Source of the DNA: Nomia melanderi
Lineage: Eukaryota; Arthropoda; Insecta; Hymenoptera; Halictidae
Assembly: GCF_051020985.1 (NCBI RefSeq)
Contig: NW_027475160.1
Coordinates: 434,001 to 498,000, forward strand
Length of the DNA: 64,000 nucleotides
Reading direction: 5' to 3'
The notes under the pieces were generated by a model that was not told the DNA's origin, did not search any database, and saw nothing but the letters and a program-made list of their open reading frames with translations. A program made the translations under genes and the position numbers. Each line of letters opens with the position of its first letter. Positions within the stretch are counted from its first letter, which is position 1. This document shows positions 10,135-23,602 of the stretch, piece after piece.

Positions 10135-13100
10135 GATAGCGCAATAAATCAAAGTGCATTGTCTGTAGGTGGCACTGGGGAATGAATCTGTGCAACAAGA
10201 ACGACCTCGGACCACCAGGTGCCGAGAAAATTACAGATATTCGGAATCCGTCACCCAAGGTCATATAAAAATCCAGCATATATCTGCTGATATCTCGGGT
10301 GCTATTACAGATCGCGCAATAAACCAAAGTGCATTGCCTGTAGGAGGCCCTGGCGCATGAATCTGTGCAGCGGGAACGACCTCGGAAGACCAGGGGCCAA
10401 GAATACCACCGTCTCATGGGGCCGAACACTCAGGGTCGGGGAAAAATCCAATATATATCCGGTGATATGTCGGGTGCTATTAGAGATAGCGCAATATACC
10501 AAAGTGAATTGTCTGTAGGAGGCCCTGGCGCATGAATCTGGGCAGCGGGAACGACTTCGGACCACCAGGGGCCGAGAAAATCACAGTCTCATGGGGCCGG
10601 TCACTCAGGGTCAGGGAAAAATCCAATATATATCTGGTGATATCTCGGGTGCTATTACAGATAGCGCAATAAATCAAAGTGCATTGTCTGTAGGAGGCCC
10701 TGGCGCATGAATCTGGGCAGCGGGAACGACTTCGGACCACCAGGTTCCGAGAAAACCACAGTCTCATGGTGCCGGACACTCAGGGTCAGGGGAAAATCTA
10801 ATATATATCTGGTGATATCTCGGGTGCTATTAGAGATAGCGCAATAAACCAAAGTGAATTATCTGCAGGAGGCCCTGGCGCAAGCATCTGTTCAGCGGGA
10901 ACGACCTCGGACCACCAGGGGCCGAGAAAACCACAGTCTCATGGGGCCGGACGCTCAGGGTCAGGGAGAAATCCAGCATATATCTGGTGATATCTCGCGT
11001 ACTATTAGAGATAGCGCAATAAATCAAAGTGCATTGTCTGCCGGAAGCCCTGGCGCATGTTTCTGTGCAGCGGGAACGACCTCGGACCACCAGGGGCCGA
11101 GAAAACCACCGTCTCATGGGGCCGGACTGTCAGGGTCAGGGAAAAATCCATTATATATCTGGTGATATCTCTTGTGCTATTAGAGATAGCGCACTAAATC
11201 GAAGTGCATTGTCTGCAGGAAGCCTTCGCCCATTATTCTGTGCAGCGGGAATGACCTCGGACCACCAGGGGCCGAGAAAACCACCGTCTGATGGTGCCGG
11301 ACACTCAGGGTCAGGGAAAAATCCAATATATATCTGGTGATATCTCGGGTGCTATTACAGATAGCGCAATAAATCAAAGTGCATTGTCTGTAGTAGTCCC
11401 TGCCGCATGAATCTGTATAGCGGGAACGACCTCGGACCACCAGGGGCCGAGAAAACCACCGTCTCATGGGGCCGGACACTCAGGGTCAGGGAAAAATCCA
11501 ATTTATCTTGTGATATCTCGGGTGCTATTACAGATAGCGCAATAAATCAAAGTGCATTGTCTGTAGGAGGCCCTGGCGCATGCATCTGGCCAGCGGGAAC
11601 GACCTCGGACCACCAGGGGCCGAGAAAACCACCGTCCCATGGGGCCGGACACTCAGGGTCAGGGGAAAATCCAATATATATCTGGTGATATCTCGGGTGC
11701 TATTACAGATAGCGCAATAAATCAAAGTGCATTCTCTGTAGGAGGCCCTGGCGCATGCATGTGTGCAGCGGGAACGACCTCGGACCACCAGGGGCCGAGA
11801 AAACCACCGTCTCATGGGGCCGGACACTCAGGGTCAGGGAAAAAGCCAATATATATCTGGTGATATCTCGGGTGCTATTAGAGATAGCGCAATAAATCAA
11901 AGTGCATTGTCTGTAGGAGTCCCTGGCGCACGAATCTGTGCAGCGGGAACGACTTCGGACCACCAGGGGCCGAGAAAACCACCGTCTCCTGGGGCCGGAC
12001 ACTCAGGGTCAGGGAAAAATCCAATATATATCTGGTGATATCTCGGGTGCTATTACAGATAGCGCAATAAATCAAAGTGCATTCTCTGTAGGAGGTCCTG
12101 GCGCATGAATCTGTGCACCGGGAACGACCTCGGACCACCAGGGGCCGAGAAAACCACAGTCTCATGGGGCCGGACACTCAGGGTCAGGGGAAAATCCAAT
12201 ATATATCTGGTGATATCTCGGGTGCTATTAGAGATAGCGCAATAAACCAAAGTGAATTATCTGCAGGAGGCCCTGGCGCATGAATCTGTACAGAGGGAAC
12301 AACCTCGGACCACCAGGGGCCGAGAAAACCACCGTCTCATGTGGCCGGACACTCAGGGTCAGGGGAAAATCCAATATATATCTGGTGATATCTCGGGTGC
12401 TATTAGAGATAGCGCAATAAACCAAAGTGAATTATCTGCAGGAGGCCCTCGCGCATGCATCTGCGCAGCAGGAACGACCTCGGACCACAAGGGGCCGACA
12501 AAACCATCGTCTCATGGGGCCGGACACTCAGGGTCAGGGAAAAATCCAATATATATCTGGTGATATCTCGGGTGCTATTAGAGATAGCGCAACAAACCAA
12601 AGTGAATTATCTGCAGGAGGCCCTCGCGCATGCATCTGTGCAGCAGGAACGACCTCGGACCACCAGGGGCCGACAAAACCACCGTCTGATGGGGCCGGAC
12701 ACTCAGGGTCAGGGAAAAATCCAATATATATCTGGTGATATCTCGGGTGCTATTAGAGATAGCGCAATAGACCAATGTGAATTATCTGCAGGAGGCCCTG
12801 GCGTATGAATCTGTGCAGCGGGAACGACCTCGGACAACCAGGGTCCGAGAAAACCACCGTCTCATGGGGCCGGACACGCTGGGTCAGGGAAAAATCCTAT
12901 ATATATCTGGTGATATCTCGGGTGCTATTACAGATAGCGCAATAAATCAAAGTGCATTGTCTGCATTATGCCCTGGCGCATGAATCTGTTAAGCGGGAAC
13001 GACCTCGGACCACCAGGGGCCAAGAAAACCACAGTCTCATGGGGCCGGACACTCAGGGTCAGGGAAAAATCCAATATATATCTGGTGATATCTCGGGTGC

Positions 13101-13630
13101 TATTACAGATAGCGCAATAAATCAAAGTGCATTGTCTGTTGGAGTCCCTGGCGCATGAATCTGTGTAGCGGGAACGACCTCGGACCACCAGGGGCCGAGA
13201 AAACCACCGTCTCATGGGGCAGGACACTCAGGGTCAGGGAAAAATCCAATTTATCTTGTGATATCTCGGGTGCTATTACAGATAGCGCAATAAATCAAAG
13301 TGCATTGTCTGTAGGAGGCCATGGCGCATGCATCTGGCCAGCGGGAACGACCTCGGACCACCAGGGGCCGAGAAAACCACCGTCTCATGGGGCTGGACAC
13401 TCCGGGTCAGGGAAAAAGCCAATATATATCTGGTGATATCTCGGGTGCTATTAGAGATAGCGCAATAAATCAAGGTGCATTGTCTGTAGGTGGTCCTGGC
13501 GCATGAATCTGTGCAGCGGGAAAGACCTCGGACCACCAGGGGCCGAGAAAACCACAGTCTCATGGGGCCGGACACTCAGGGTCCGGGAAAAATCGAATAT
13601 ATATCTGGTTATATCTCGGGTGCTATTACA
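10135..13630. repeat. HOR copy A20 (20 monomers)
   Basis: P(10135) Q R F G H I S(11360) T U V W X Y Z(12583) A1 B1 C1(13108) D1(13281) E1(13456); 3,496 bp. It is nearly identical to 5,941-9,261: scanning by eye, I noticed only one substitution (C at 10,286 where the other copy has G). Diagnostic alleles are T with GTCCCATGG, Y with CTGCGCAGC, Z present, D1 with GACACTCCGGG, and E1 with GGGTCCGGG. Confidence 0.88.
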
Positions 13631-16251
13631 GATAGCGCAATAAATCAAAGTGCATTGTCTGTAGGTGGCACTGGGGAATGAATCTGTGCAACAAGAACGA
13701 CCTCGGACCACCAGGTGCCGAGAAAATTACAGATATTCGGAATCCGTCACCCAAGGTCATATAAAAATCCAGCATATATCTGGTGATATCTCGGGTGCTA
13801 TTACAGATCGCGCAATAAACCAAAGTGCATTGCCTGTAGGAGGCCCTGGCGCATGAATCTGTGCAGCGGGAACGACCTCGGAAGACCAGGGGCCAAGAAT
13901 ACCACCGTCTCATGGGGCCGAACACTCAGGGTCGGGGAAAAATCCAATATATATCCGGTGATATGTCGGGTGCTATTAGAGATAGCGCAATATACCAAAG
14001 TGAATTGTCTGTAGGAGGCCCTGGCGCATGAATCTGGGCAGCGGGAACGACTTCGGACCACCAGGGGCCGAGAAAATCACAGTCTCATGGGGCCGGTCAC
14101 TCAGGGTCAGGGAAAAATCCAATATATATCTGGTGATATCTCGGGTGCTATTACAGATAGCGCAATAAATCAAAGTGCATTGTCTGTAGTAGTCCCTGCC
14201 GCATGAATCTGTATAGCGGGAACGACCTCGGACCACCAGGGGCCGAGAAAACCACCGTCTCATGGGGCCGGACACTCAGGGTCAGGGAAAAATCCAATTT
14301 ATCTTGTGATATCTCGGGTGCTATTACAGATAGCGCAATAAATCAAAGTGCATTGTCTGTAGGAGGCCCTGGCGCATGCATCTGGCCAGCGGGAACGACC
14401 TCGCACCACCAGGGGCCGAGAAAACCACCGTCTCATGGGGCCGGACACTCAGGGTCAGGGGAAAATCCAATATATACCTGGTGATATCTCGGGTGCTATT
14501 ACAGATAGCGCAATAAATCAAAGTGCATTCTCTGTAGGAGGCCCTGGCGCATGCATGTGTGCAGCGGGAACGACCTCGGACCACCAGGGGCCGAGAAAAC
14601 CACCGTCTCATGGGGCCGGTCACTCAGGGTCAGGGAAAAAGCCAATATATATCTGGTGATATCTCGGGTGCTATTAGAGATAGCGCAATAAATCAAAGTG
14701 CATTGTCTGTAGGAGTCCCTGGCGCACGAATCTGTGCAGCGGGAACGACTTCGGACCACCAGGGGCCGAGAAAACCACCGTCTCCTGGGGCCGGACACTC
14801 AGGGTCAGGGAAAAATCCAATATATATCTGGTGATATCTCGGGTGCTATTACAGATAGCGCAATAAATCAAAGTGCATTCTCTGTAGGAGGTCCTGGCGC
14901 ATGAATCTGTGCACCGGGAACGACCTCGGACCACCAGGGGCCGAGAAAACCACAGTCTCATGGGGCCGGACACTCAGGGTCAGGGGAAAATCCAATATAT
15001 ATCTGGTGATATCTCGGGTGCTATTAGAGATAGCGCAATAAACCAAAGTGAATTATCTGCAGGAGGCCCTGGCGCATGAATCTGTACAGAGGGAACAACC
15101 TCGGACCACCAGGGGCCGAGAAAACCACCGTCTCATGTATCCGGACACTCAGGGTCAGGGGAAAATCCAATATATATCTGGTGATATCTCGGGTGCTATT
15201 AGAGATAGCGCAATAAACCAAAGTGAATTATCTGCAGGAGGCCCTCGCGCATGCATCTGTGCAGCAGGAACGACCTCGGACCACAAGGGGCCGACAAAAC
15301 CATCGTCTCATGTGGCCGAACACTCAGGGTCAGGGGAAAATCCAATATATATCTGGTGATATCTCGGGTGCTATTAGAGATAGCGCAATAAACCAATGTG
15401 AATTATCTGCAGGAGGCCCTGGCGTATGAATCTGTGCAGCGGGAACGACCTCGGACAACCAGGGTCCGAGAAAACCACCGTCTCATGGGGCCGGACACGC
15501 TGGGTCAGGGAAAAATCCTATATATATCTGGTGATATCTCGGGTGCTATTACAGATAGCGCAATAAATCAAAGTGCATTGTCTGCATTATGCCCTGGCGC
15601 ATGAATCTGTGAAGCGGGAACGACCTCGGACCACCAGGGGCCAAGAAAACCACAGTCTCATGGGGCCGGACACTCAGGGTCAGGGAAAAATCCAATATAT
15701 ATCTGGTGATATCTCGGGTGCTATTACAGATAGCGCAATAAATCAAAGTGCATTGTCTGTTGGAGTCCCTGGCGCATGAATCTGTGTAGCGGGAACGACC
15801 TCGGACCACCAGGGGCCGAGAAAACCACCGTCTCATGGGGCAGGACACTCAGGGTCAGGGAAAAATCCAATTTATCTTGTGATATCTCGGGTGCTATTAC
15901 AGATAGCGCAATAAATCAAAGTGCATTGTCTGTAGGAGGCCATGGCGCATGCATCTGGCCAGCGGGAACGACCTCGGACCACCAGGGGCCGAGAAAACCA
16001 CCGTCTCATGGGGCCGGACACTACGGGTCAGGGAAAAAGCCAATATATATCTGGTGATATCTCGGGTGCTATTAGAGATAGCGCAATAAATCAAGGTGCA
16101 TTGTCTGTAGGTGGTCCTGGCGCATGAATCTGTGCAGCGGGAAAGACCTCGGACCACCAGGGGCCGAGAAAACCACAGTCTCATGGGGCCGGACACTCAG
16201 GGTCAGGGAAAAATCCAATATATATCTGGTTATATCTCGGGTGCTATTACA
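13631..16251. repeat. HOR copy A15 (second, 15 monomers)
   Basis: P(13631) Q R S(14156) T(14329) U V W X(15029) Y(15204) A1(15379) B1 C1(15729) D1(15902) E1(16077); 2,621 bp. It has the same order, length and diagnostic alleles as 3,320-5,940. Private differences include CATGTATCCGG near 15,134 and CCGAACACTC near 15,316. Confidence 0.9.
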
Positions 16252-17826
16252 GATAGCGCAATAAATCAAAGTGCATTGTCTGTAGGTGGCACTGGGGAAT
16301 GAATCTGTGCAACAAGAACGACCTCGGACCACCAGGTGCCGAGAAAATTACAGATATTCGGAATCCGTCACCCAAGGTCATATAAAAATCCAGCATATAT
16401 CTGGTGATATCTCGGGTGCTATTACAGATCGCGCAATAAACCAAAGTGCATTGCCTGTAGGAGGCCCTGGCGCATGAATCTGTGCAGCGGGAACGACCTC
16501 GGAAGACCAGGGGCCAAGAATACCACCGTCTCATGGGGCCGAACACTCAGGGTCGGGGAAAAATCCAATATATATCCGGTGATATGTCGGGTGCTATTAG
16601 AGATAGCGCAATATACCAAAGTGAATTGTCTGTAGGAGGCCCTGGCGCATGAATCTGGGCAGCGGGAACGACTTCGGACCACCAGGGGCCGAGAAAATCA
16701 CAGTCTCATGGGGCCGGTCACTCAGGGTCAGGGAAAAATCCAATATATATCTGGTGATATCTCGGGTGCTATTACAGATAGCGCAATAAATCAAAGTGCA
16801 TTGTCTGTAGGAGGCCCTGGCGCATGAATCTGGGCAGCGGGAACGACTTCGGACCACCAGGTTCCGAGAAAACCACAGTCTCATGGTGCCGGACACTCAG
16901 GGTCAGGGGAAAATCTAATATATATCTGGTGATATCTCGGGTGCTATTAGAGATAGCGCAATAAACCAAAGTGAATTATCTGCAGGAGGCCCTGGCGCAA
17001 GCATCTGTTCAGCGGGAACGACCTCGGACCACCAGGGGCCGAGAAAACCACAGTCTCATGGGGCCGGACGCTCAGGGTCAGGGAGAAATCCAGCATATAT
17101 CTGGTGATATCTCGCGTACTATTAGAGATAGCGCAATAAATCAAAGTGCATTGTCTGCCGGAAGCCCTGGCGCATGTTTCTGTGCAGCGGGAACGACCTC
17201 GGACCACCAGGGGCCGAGAAAACCACCGTCTCATGGGGCCGGACACTCAGGGTCAGGGGAAAATCCAATATATATCTGGTGATATCTCGGGTGCTATTAG
17301 AGATAGCGCAATAAACCAAAGTGAATTATCTGCAGGAGGCCCTGGCGCAGGAATCTGTGCAGCAGGAACGACCTCGGACCACCAGGGGCCGAGAAAACCA
17401 CCGTCTCATGGGGCCGGACACTCAGGGTCAGGGGAAAATCCAATATATATCTGGTGATATCTCGGGTGCTATTACAGATAGCGCAATAAATCAAAGTGCA
17501 TTGTCTGTAGGAGGCCCTGGCGCATGAATCTGGGCAGCGGGAACGACTTCGGACCACCAGGGTCCGAGAAAACCACAGTCTCATGGGGCTGGACACTCAG
17601 GGTCAGGGGAAAATCCAATATATATCTGGCGATACCTCGGGTGCTATTAGAGACAGCGCAATAAACCAAAGTGAATTATCTGCAGGTGGTCCTGGCGCAT
17701 GAATCTGTGCAGCGGGAACGACCTCGGACCACCAGGGGCCGAGAAAACCACAGTCTCATGGGGCCGGACACTCAGGGTCAGGGAAAAATCCAATATATAT
17801 CTGGTTATATCTCGGGTGCTATTACA
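16252..17826. repeat. Domain A edge, 9-monomer unit
   Basis: P(16252) Q(16427) R(16602) F(16777) G(16952) H(17127) and then three units at 17302, 17477 and 17652 that do not occur in the complete A HORs. H ends here in GGACACTCAGGG rather than GGACTGTCAGGG. 17,652 combines an X-like start with the E1-like box GGTGGTCCTGG and leads into P. Confidence 0.82.
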
Positions 17827-18876
17827 GATAGCGCAATAAATCAAAGTGCATTCTCTGTAGGTGGCACTGGGGAATGAATCTGTGCAACAGGAACGACCTC
17901 GGACCACCAGGGGCCGAGAAAATTACAGATATTCGGAATCCGTCACCCAAGGTCATATAAAAATCCAGCATATATCTGGTGATATCTCGGGTGCTATTAC
18001 AGATCGCGCAATAAACCAAAGTGCATTGCCTGTAGGAGGCCCTGGCGCATGAATCTGTGCAGCGGGAACGACCTCGGAAGGCCGGGGGCCAAGAATACCA
18101 CCGTCTCATGGGGCCGAACACTCAGGGTCGGGGAAAAATCCAATATATATCCGGTGATATGTCGGGTGCTATTAGAGATAGCGCAATATACCAAAGTGAA
18201 TTGTCTGTAGGAGGCCCTGGCGCATGAATCTGGGCAGCGGGAACGACTTCGGACCACCAGGGGCCGAGAAAATCACAGTCTCATGGGGACAGACACTCAG
18301 GGTCAGGAAAAAATCCAATATATATCTGGTGATATCTCGGGTGCTATTACAGATAGCGCAATAATTCAAAGTGCATTGTCTGTAGGAGGCCCTGGCGCAT
18401 GAATCTGGGCAGCGGGAACGACTTCGGACCACCAGGTTCCGAGAAAACCACAGTCTCTTGGTGCCGGACACTCAGGGTCAGGGGAAAATCTAATATATAT
18501 CTGGTGATATCTCGGGTGCTATTAGAGATAGCGCAATAAACCAAAGTGAATTATCTGCAGGAGGCCCTGGCGCAAGCATCTGTTCAGCGGGAACGACCTC
18601 GGACCACCAGGGGCCGAGAAAACCACAGTCTCATTGGGCCGGACGCTCAGGGTCAGGGAGAAATCCAGCATATATCTGGTGATATCTCGCGCACTATTAG
18701 AGATAGCGCAATAAATCAAAGTGCATTGTCTGCCGGAAGCCCTGGCGCATGTTTCTGTGCAGCGGGAACGACCTCGGACCACCAGGGTATGAGAAAACCA
18801 CAGTCTCATGGGTCCGGACGCTCGGGGTCATGGAAAAATCCAATATATATCTGGTGATATCTCGGGTGCTATTAGA
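17827..18876. repeat. Domain A edge, 6-monomer unit
   Basis: P(17827) Q(18002) R(18177) F(18352) G(18527) H(18702), 1,050 bp, with more private substitutions than the inner copies (for example GAAGGCCGGGGG in Q, GGGGACAGACAC in R). The rest of the A HOR is absent. This fits a decaying array edge. Confidence 0.82.
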
Positions 18877-19226
18877 AATAGCGCAATAAATCAAAGAGCA
18901 TTGTCTGTAGTTGGCACTGGCGAATGAATCTGTGCCGCAGGAACGACCTCGGACCACCAGGGGCCGAGAAAATTACAGATATTCGGAATCCGTCACCCAA
19001 GGTCATGTAAAAATCCAGCATATATCTGGTGATATCTCGGGTGCTATTACAGATAGCGCAATAAACCAAAGTGCATTGTCTGTAGGAGGCCCTGGCGCAT
19101 GAATCTGTGCAGCGGGAACGACCTCGGATCACCAGGGGCCAAGAAAACCACCGTCTCATGGGGCTGAACACACAGGGTCGGGGAAAAATCCAATATATAT
19201 CTGGTGATATGTCGAGTGCTATTAGA
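18877..19226. repeat. Last P-Q pair before the domain E transition
   Basis: P at 18,877 has AATAGC at its start, GTAGTTGGCACTGG, and CATGTAAAAATCC like the non-A forms. The monomer at 19,052 is a Q relative (GGGGCTGAACAC, GGTCGGGG, GATATGTCGAG). After it no A-type order remains until 55,102. Confidence 0.75.
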
Positions 19227-21151
19227 GATAGCGCAATAAACCAAAGTGAATTGTCTGCAAGAGGCCCAGGCGCATGAACCTGTGCAGCGGGAACGACCTC
19301 GGACCACCAGGGGCCGAGACAACCACCGTCTCATGGGGACAGACACTCAGGGTCAGGGAAAAATCCAATATATATCTGGCGATATCTCGGGTGCTATTAG
19401 AGATAGCGCAATAAACCAAAGTGAATTTTCTGCAAGAGGCCCTGGCTCCTGAATCTGTGCAGCGGGAACGACCTCGGACCAACAGGGGCCGAGAAAACCA
19501 CCGTCTCATGGGGCCGGACACTCAGGGTCAGGGGAAAATCCAATATATATCTGGTGATATCTCGGGTGCTATTACAGATAGCGCAATAAATGAAAGTGCA
19601 TTGTCTGTAGGAGGCCCTGGCGCATGAATCTGTGCAGCGGGAACGACCTCGGACCACCAGGGTCCGAGAAAACCACCGTCGCATGGGGCCGGACACTCAG
19701 GGTCAGGGAAGAATCCAATATATATCTGGTGATATCTCGGGTGCTATTAGAGATAGCGCAATAAACCAAAGTGAATTATCTGCAGGAGGCCCTGGCGCAT
19801 GAATCTGTGCAGCGAGAACGACCTCGGACCACCAGGGGCCGAGAAAACCACAGTCTCAGGAGGCCGGACACTCAGGGTCAGGGAAAAATCTATTATATAT
19901 CTGGTGATATCTCTGGTGCTATTAGAGATAGTGCAATAAACCAATGTGAATTATCTGCAGGAGGCCCTGGCACACGAATCTGGACAGCGGGAACGACCTC
20001 GGACCACCAGGGGCCGAGAAAACCACAGTCTCAGGAGGCCGGACACTCAGGGTCAGGGAAAAATCCATTATATATCTGGTGATATCTCTGGTGCTATTAG
20101 AGATAGCGCGATAAATGAAAGTTCATTGTCTGTAGGAGGCCCTGGCGCATGAGTCTGTTCAGCGGGAACGACCTCGGACCACCAGGGGCCGAGAAAACCA
20201 CCGTTTCACGGAGCCGGACTGTCAGGGTCAGGGAAAAATCCATTATATATCTGGTGATATCTCGGGTGCTATTAGAGATAGCGCAGTAAACCAAAGTCAA
20301 TTATCTGCAGGAGGCCCTGTCGCATGAATCTGTGCAGCGGGAACGACCTCGGAGCACCAGGGGCCGAGAAAACCACAGTCTCATGGGGCCGGACACTCAG
20401 GGTCAGGGGAAAATCCAATATATATCTGGTGATATCTCGGGTGCTATTACAGATAGCGCAATAAACCAATGTGAATTATCTGCAGGAGGCCCTGGCACAT
20501 GAATCTGGGCAGCGGGAACGCCCTCGGACCACCAGGGGCCGAGAAAACCACCGTCTCATGGGGCCGGACACTCAGGGTCAGGGAAAAATCCAATATATAT
20601 CTGGTGATATCTCGGGTGCTATTACAGATAGCGCAATAAATGAAAGTGCATTGTCTGTAGGAGGCCCTGGCGCATGAATCTGTGCAGCGGGAACGACCTC
20701 GGACCACCAGGGGCCGAGAAAACCACAGTCTCATGTTGCCGGACACTCAGGGTCAGGGAAGAATCCAATATATATCTGGTGATATCTCGGGTGCTATTAC
20801 AGATAGCACAATAAACCAAAGTGAATTATCTGCAGGAGGCCCTGGCGCATGAATCTGGGCAGCGGGAACGACCTCGGACCACCAGGGGCCGAGAAAACCA
20901 CCGTCTCATGGGGCCGGACACTCAGGGTCAGGGAAAAATCCAATATATATCTGGTGATATCTCGGGTGCTATTACAGATAGCGCAATAAATGAAAGTGCA
21001 TTGTCTGTAGGAGGCCCTGGCGCATGAATCTGTGCAGCGGGAACGACCTCGGACCACCAGGGTCCGAGAAAACCACCGTCGCATGGGGCCGGACACTCAG
21101 GGTCAGGGAAGAATCCAATATATATCTGGTGATATCTCGGGTGCTATTAGA

Positions 21152-21851
21152 GATAGCGCAATAAACCAAAGTTAATTATCTGCAGGAGGCCCTGGCGCAT
21201 GAATCTGTGCAGCGGGAACGACCTCGGACCACCAGGGGCCGATAAAACCACCGTCTCATGGGGCCGGACACTCAGGGTCAGGGGAAAATCCAATATATAT
21301 CTGGTGATATCTCGGGTCCTATTAGAGATAGCGCAATAAGCCAAAGTGAATTATCTGCAGGAGGCCCTCGCGCATGCATCTGTCCAGCGGGAACGACCTC
21401 GGACCACCAGGGGCCGAGAAAACCACCGTCTCATGGGGCCGGATACTCAGGGTCAGGGAAAAATCCAATATATATCTCGTGATATCTCGGGTGCTATTAG
21501 AGATAGCGATATAAACCAAAGTGAATTATCTGCAGGAGACCCTGGCGCATGAATCTGTGCAGCGGGAACGACCTCGGACCACCAGGGGCCGAGAAAACCA
21601 CAGTCTCAGGAGGCCGGACACTCAGGGTCAGGGAAAAATCCATTATATATCTGGTGATATCTCTGGTGCTATTAGAGATAGCGCGATAAATGAAAGTTCA
21701 TTGTCTGTAGGAGGCCCTGGCGCATGAGTCTGTTCAGCGGGAACGACCTCGGACCACCAGGGGCCGAGAAAACCACCGTTTCACGGAGCCGGACTGTCAG
21801 GGTCAGGGAAAAATCCATTATATACCTGGTGATATCTCGGGTGCTATTAGA
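21152..21851. repeat. Four-monomer block, first copy
   Basis: Units at 21152, 21327, 21502 and 21677 match 23603, 23778, 23953 and 24128 at a 2,451-bp offset (14 monomers plus one base). Shared marks are GATAAAACCACC, CTCGGGTCCTATT, GATAGCGATATAAACC and AGTCTCAGGAGGCC. Confidence 0.75.
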
Positions 21852-23602
21852 GATAGCGCGATAAATCAAAGTGCATTGTCAGCAGGAAGCCTTCGCGCAT
21901 GATTCTGTGCAGCGGGAACGACCTCGGACTACCAGGGGCCGAGAAAACCACCGTCTCATGGGGCCGGACACTCATGGTCAGGGGAAAATCCAATATATAT
22001 CTGATGATATCTCGGGTCCTATTGGAGATAGCGCAATAAGCCAAAGTGAATTATCTGCAGGAGGCCTTGGCGCATGCATCTGTCCAGCGGGAACGACCTC
22101 GGACCACCAGGGGCCGAGAAAACCACCGGCTCATAGGTCCGGACACTCAGGGTCAGGGAAAAATCCAATATATATCTCGTGATATCTCGGGTGCTATTCG
22201 AGATAGCGCAGTAAACCGAAGTCAATTATCTGCAGGAGGCCCTGTCGCATGAATCTGTGCAGCGGGAACGACCTCGGAGCACCAGGGGCCGAGAAAACCA
22301 CCGTCTCATGGGGCCGGACACTCAGGTTCAGGGACAAATCCAATATATATCTGGTGATATCTCGGGTGCTATTAGAGATAGCGCAATAAACCAAAGTGAA
22401 TTATCTGCAGGAGGCCCTGGCGCATGCATCTGTGCATCGGGAACGACCTCGGACCACCGGGGGCCGAGAAAACCACCGTCTCATGGGGCCGGACACTCAG
22501 GGTCAGGGAAAAATCCAATATATATCTGGTGATATCTCGGGAGCTATTAGAGATAGAGCAATAAACCAAAGTGAATTATCTGCAGGAGGCCCTGGCGCAT
22601 GAATCTGTGCAGCGGGAACGACCTCGGACTACCAGGGGCCGAGAAAACCACCGTCTCATGGGGCCGGACACTCAGGGTCAGGGGAAAATCCAATATATAT
22701 CTGGTGATATCTCGGGTCCTATTAGAGATAGCGCAATAAGCCAAAGTGAATTATCTGCAGGAGGCCCTGGCGCATGCATCTGTGCAGCGGGAACGACCTC
22801 GGACCACCAGGGGCCGAGAAAACCACAGTCTCATGTTGCCGGACACTCAGGGTCAGGGAAGAATCCAATATATATCTGGTGATATCTCGGGTGCTATTAC
22901 AGATAGCCCAATAAACCAAAGTGAATTATCTGCAGGAGGCCCTGGCGCATGAATCTGTGCAGCGAGAACGACCTCGGACCACCAGGGGCCGATAAAACCA
23001 CCGTCTCATGGGGCCGGACACTCAGGGTCAGGGAAGAATCCAATATATATCTCGTGATATCTCGGGTGGTATTAGAGATAGCGATATAAACCAAAGTGAA
23101 TTATCTGCAGGAGACCCTGGCGCATGAGTCTGTTCAGCGGGAACGACCTCGGACCACCAGGGGCCGAGAAAACCACCGTTTCACGGAGCCGGACACTCAG
23201 GTTCAGGGACAAATCCAATATATATCTGGTGATATCTCGGGTGCTATTACAGATAGCGCAATAAACCAATGTGAATAAATCTGCAGGAGGCCCTGGCACA
23301 TGAATCTGGGCAGCGGGAACGACCTCGGACCACCAGGGGCCGAGAAAACCACCGTCTCATGGGGCCGGACACTCAGGGTCAGGGAAAAATCGAATATATA
23401 TCTGGTGATATCTCGGGTGCTATTACAGATAGCGCAATAAATGAAAGTGCATTGTCTGTAGGAGGCCCTGGCGCATGAATCTGTGCAGCGGGAACGACCT
23501 CGGACCACCAGGGGCCGAGAAAACCACCGTCGCATGTGGCCGGACACTCAGGGTCAGGGAAGAATCCAATATATATCTGGTGATATCTCGGGTGCTATTA
23601 GA

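Larger units (their letters stand above)
10135..16251. repeat. Domain A super-HOR unit gamma (A20 + A15, 35 monomers, 6,117 bp)
   Basis: The most complete super-HOR copy: A20 at 10,135-13,630 followed by A15 at 13,631-16,251. No monomer hybrids are seen inside it. Confidence 0.82.
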
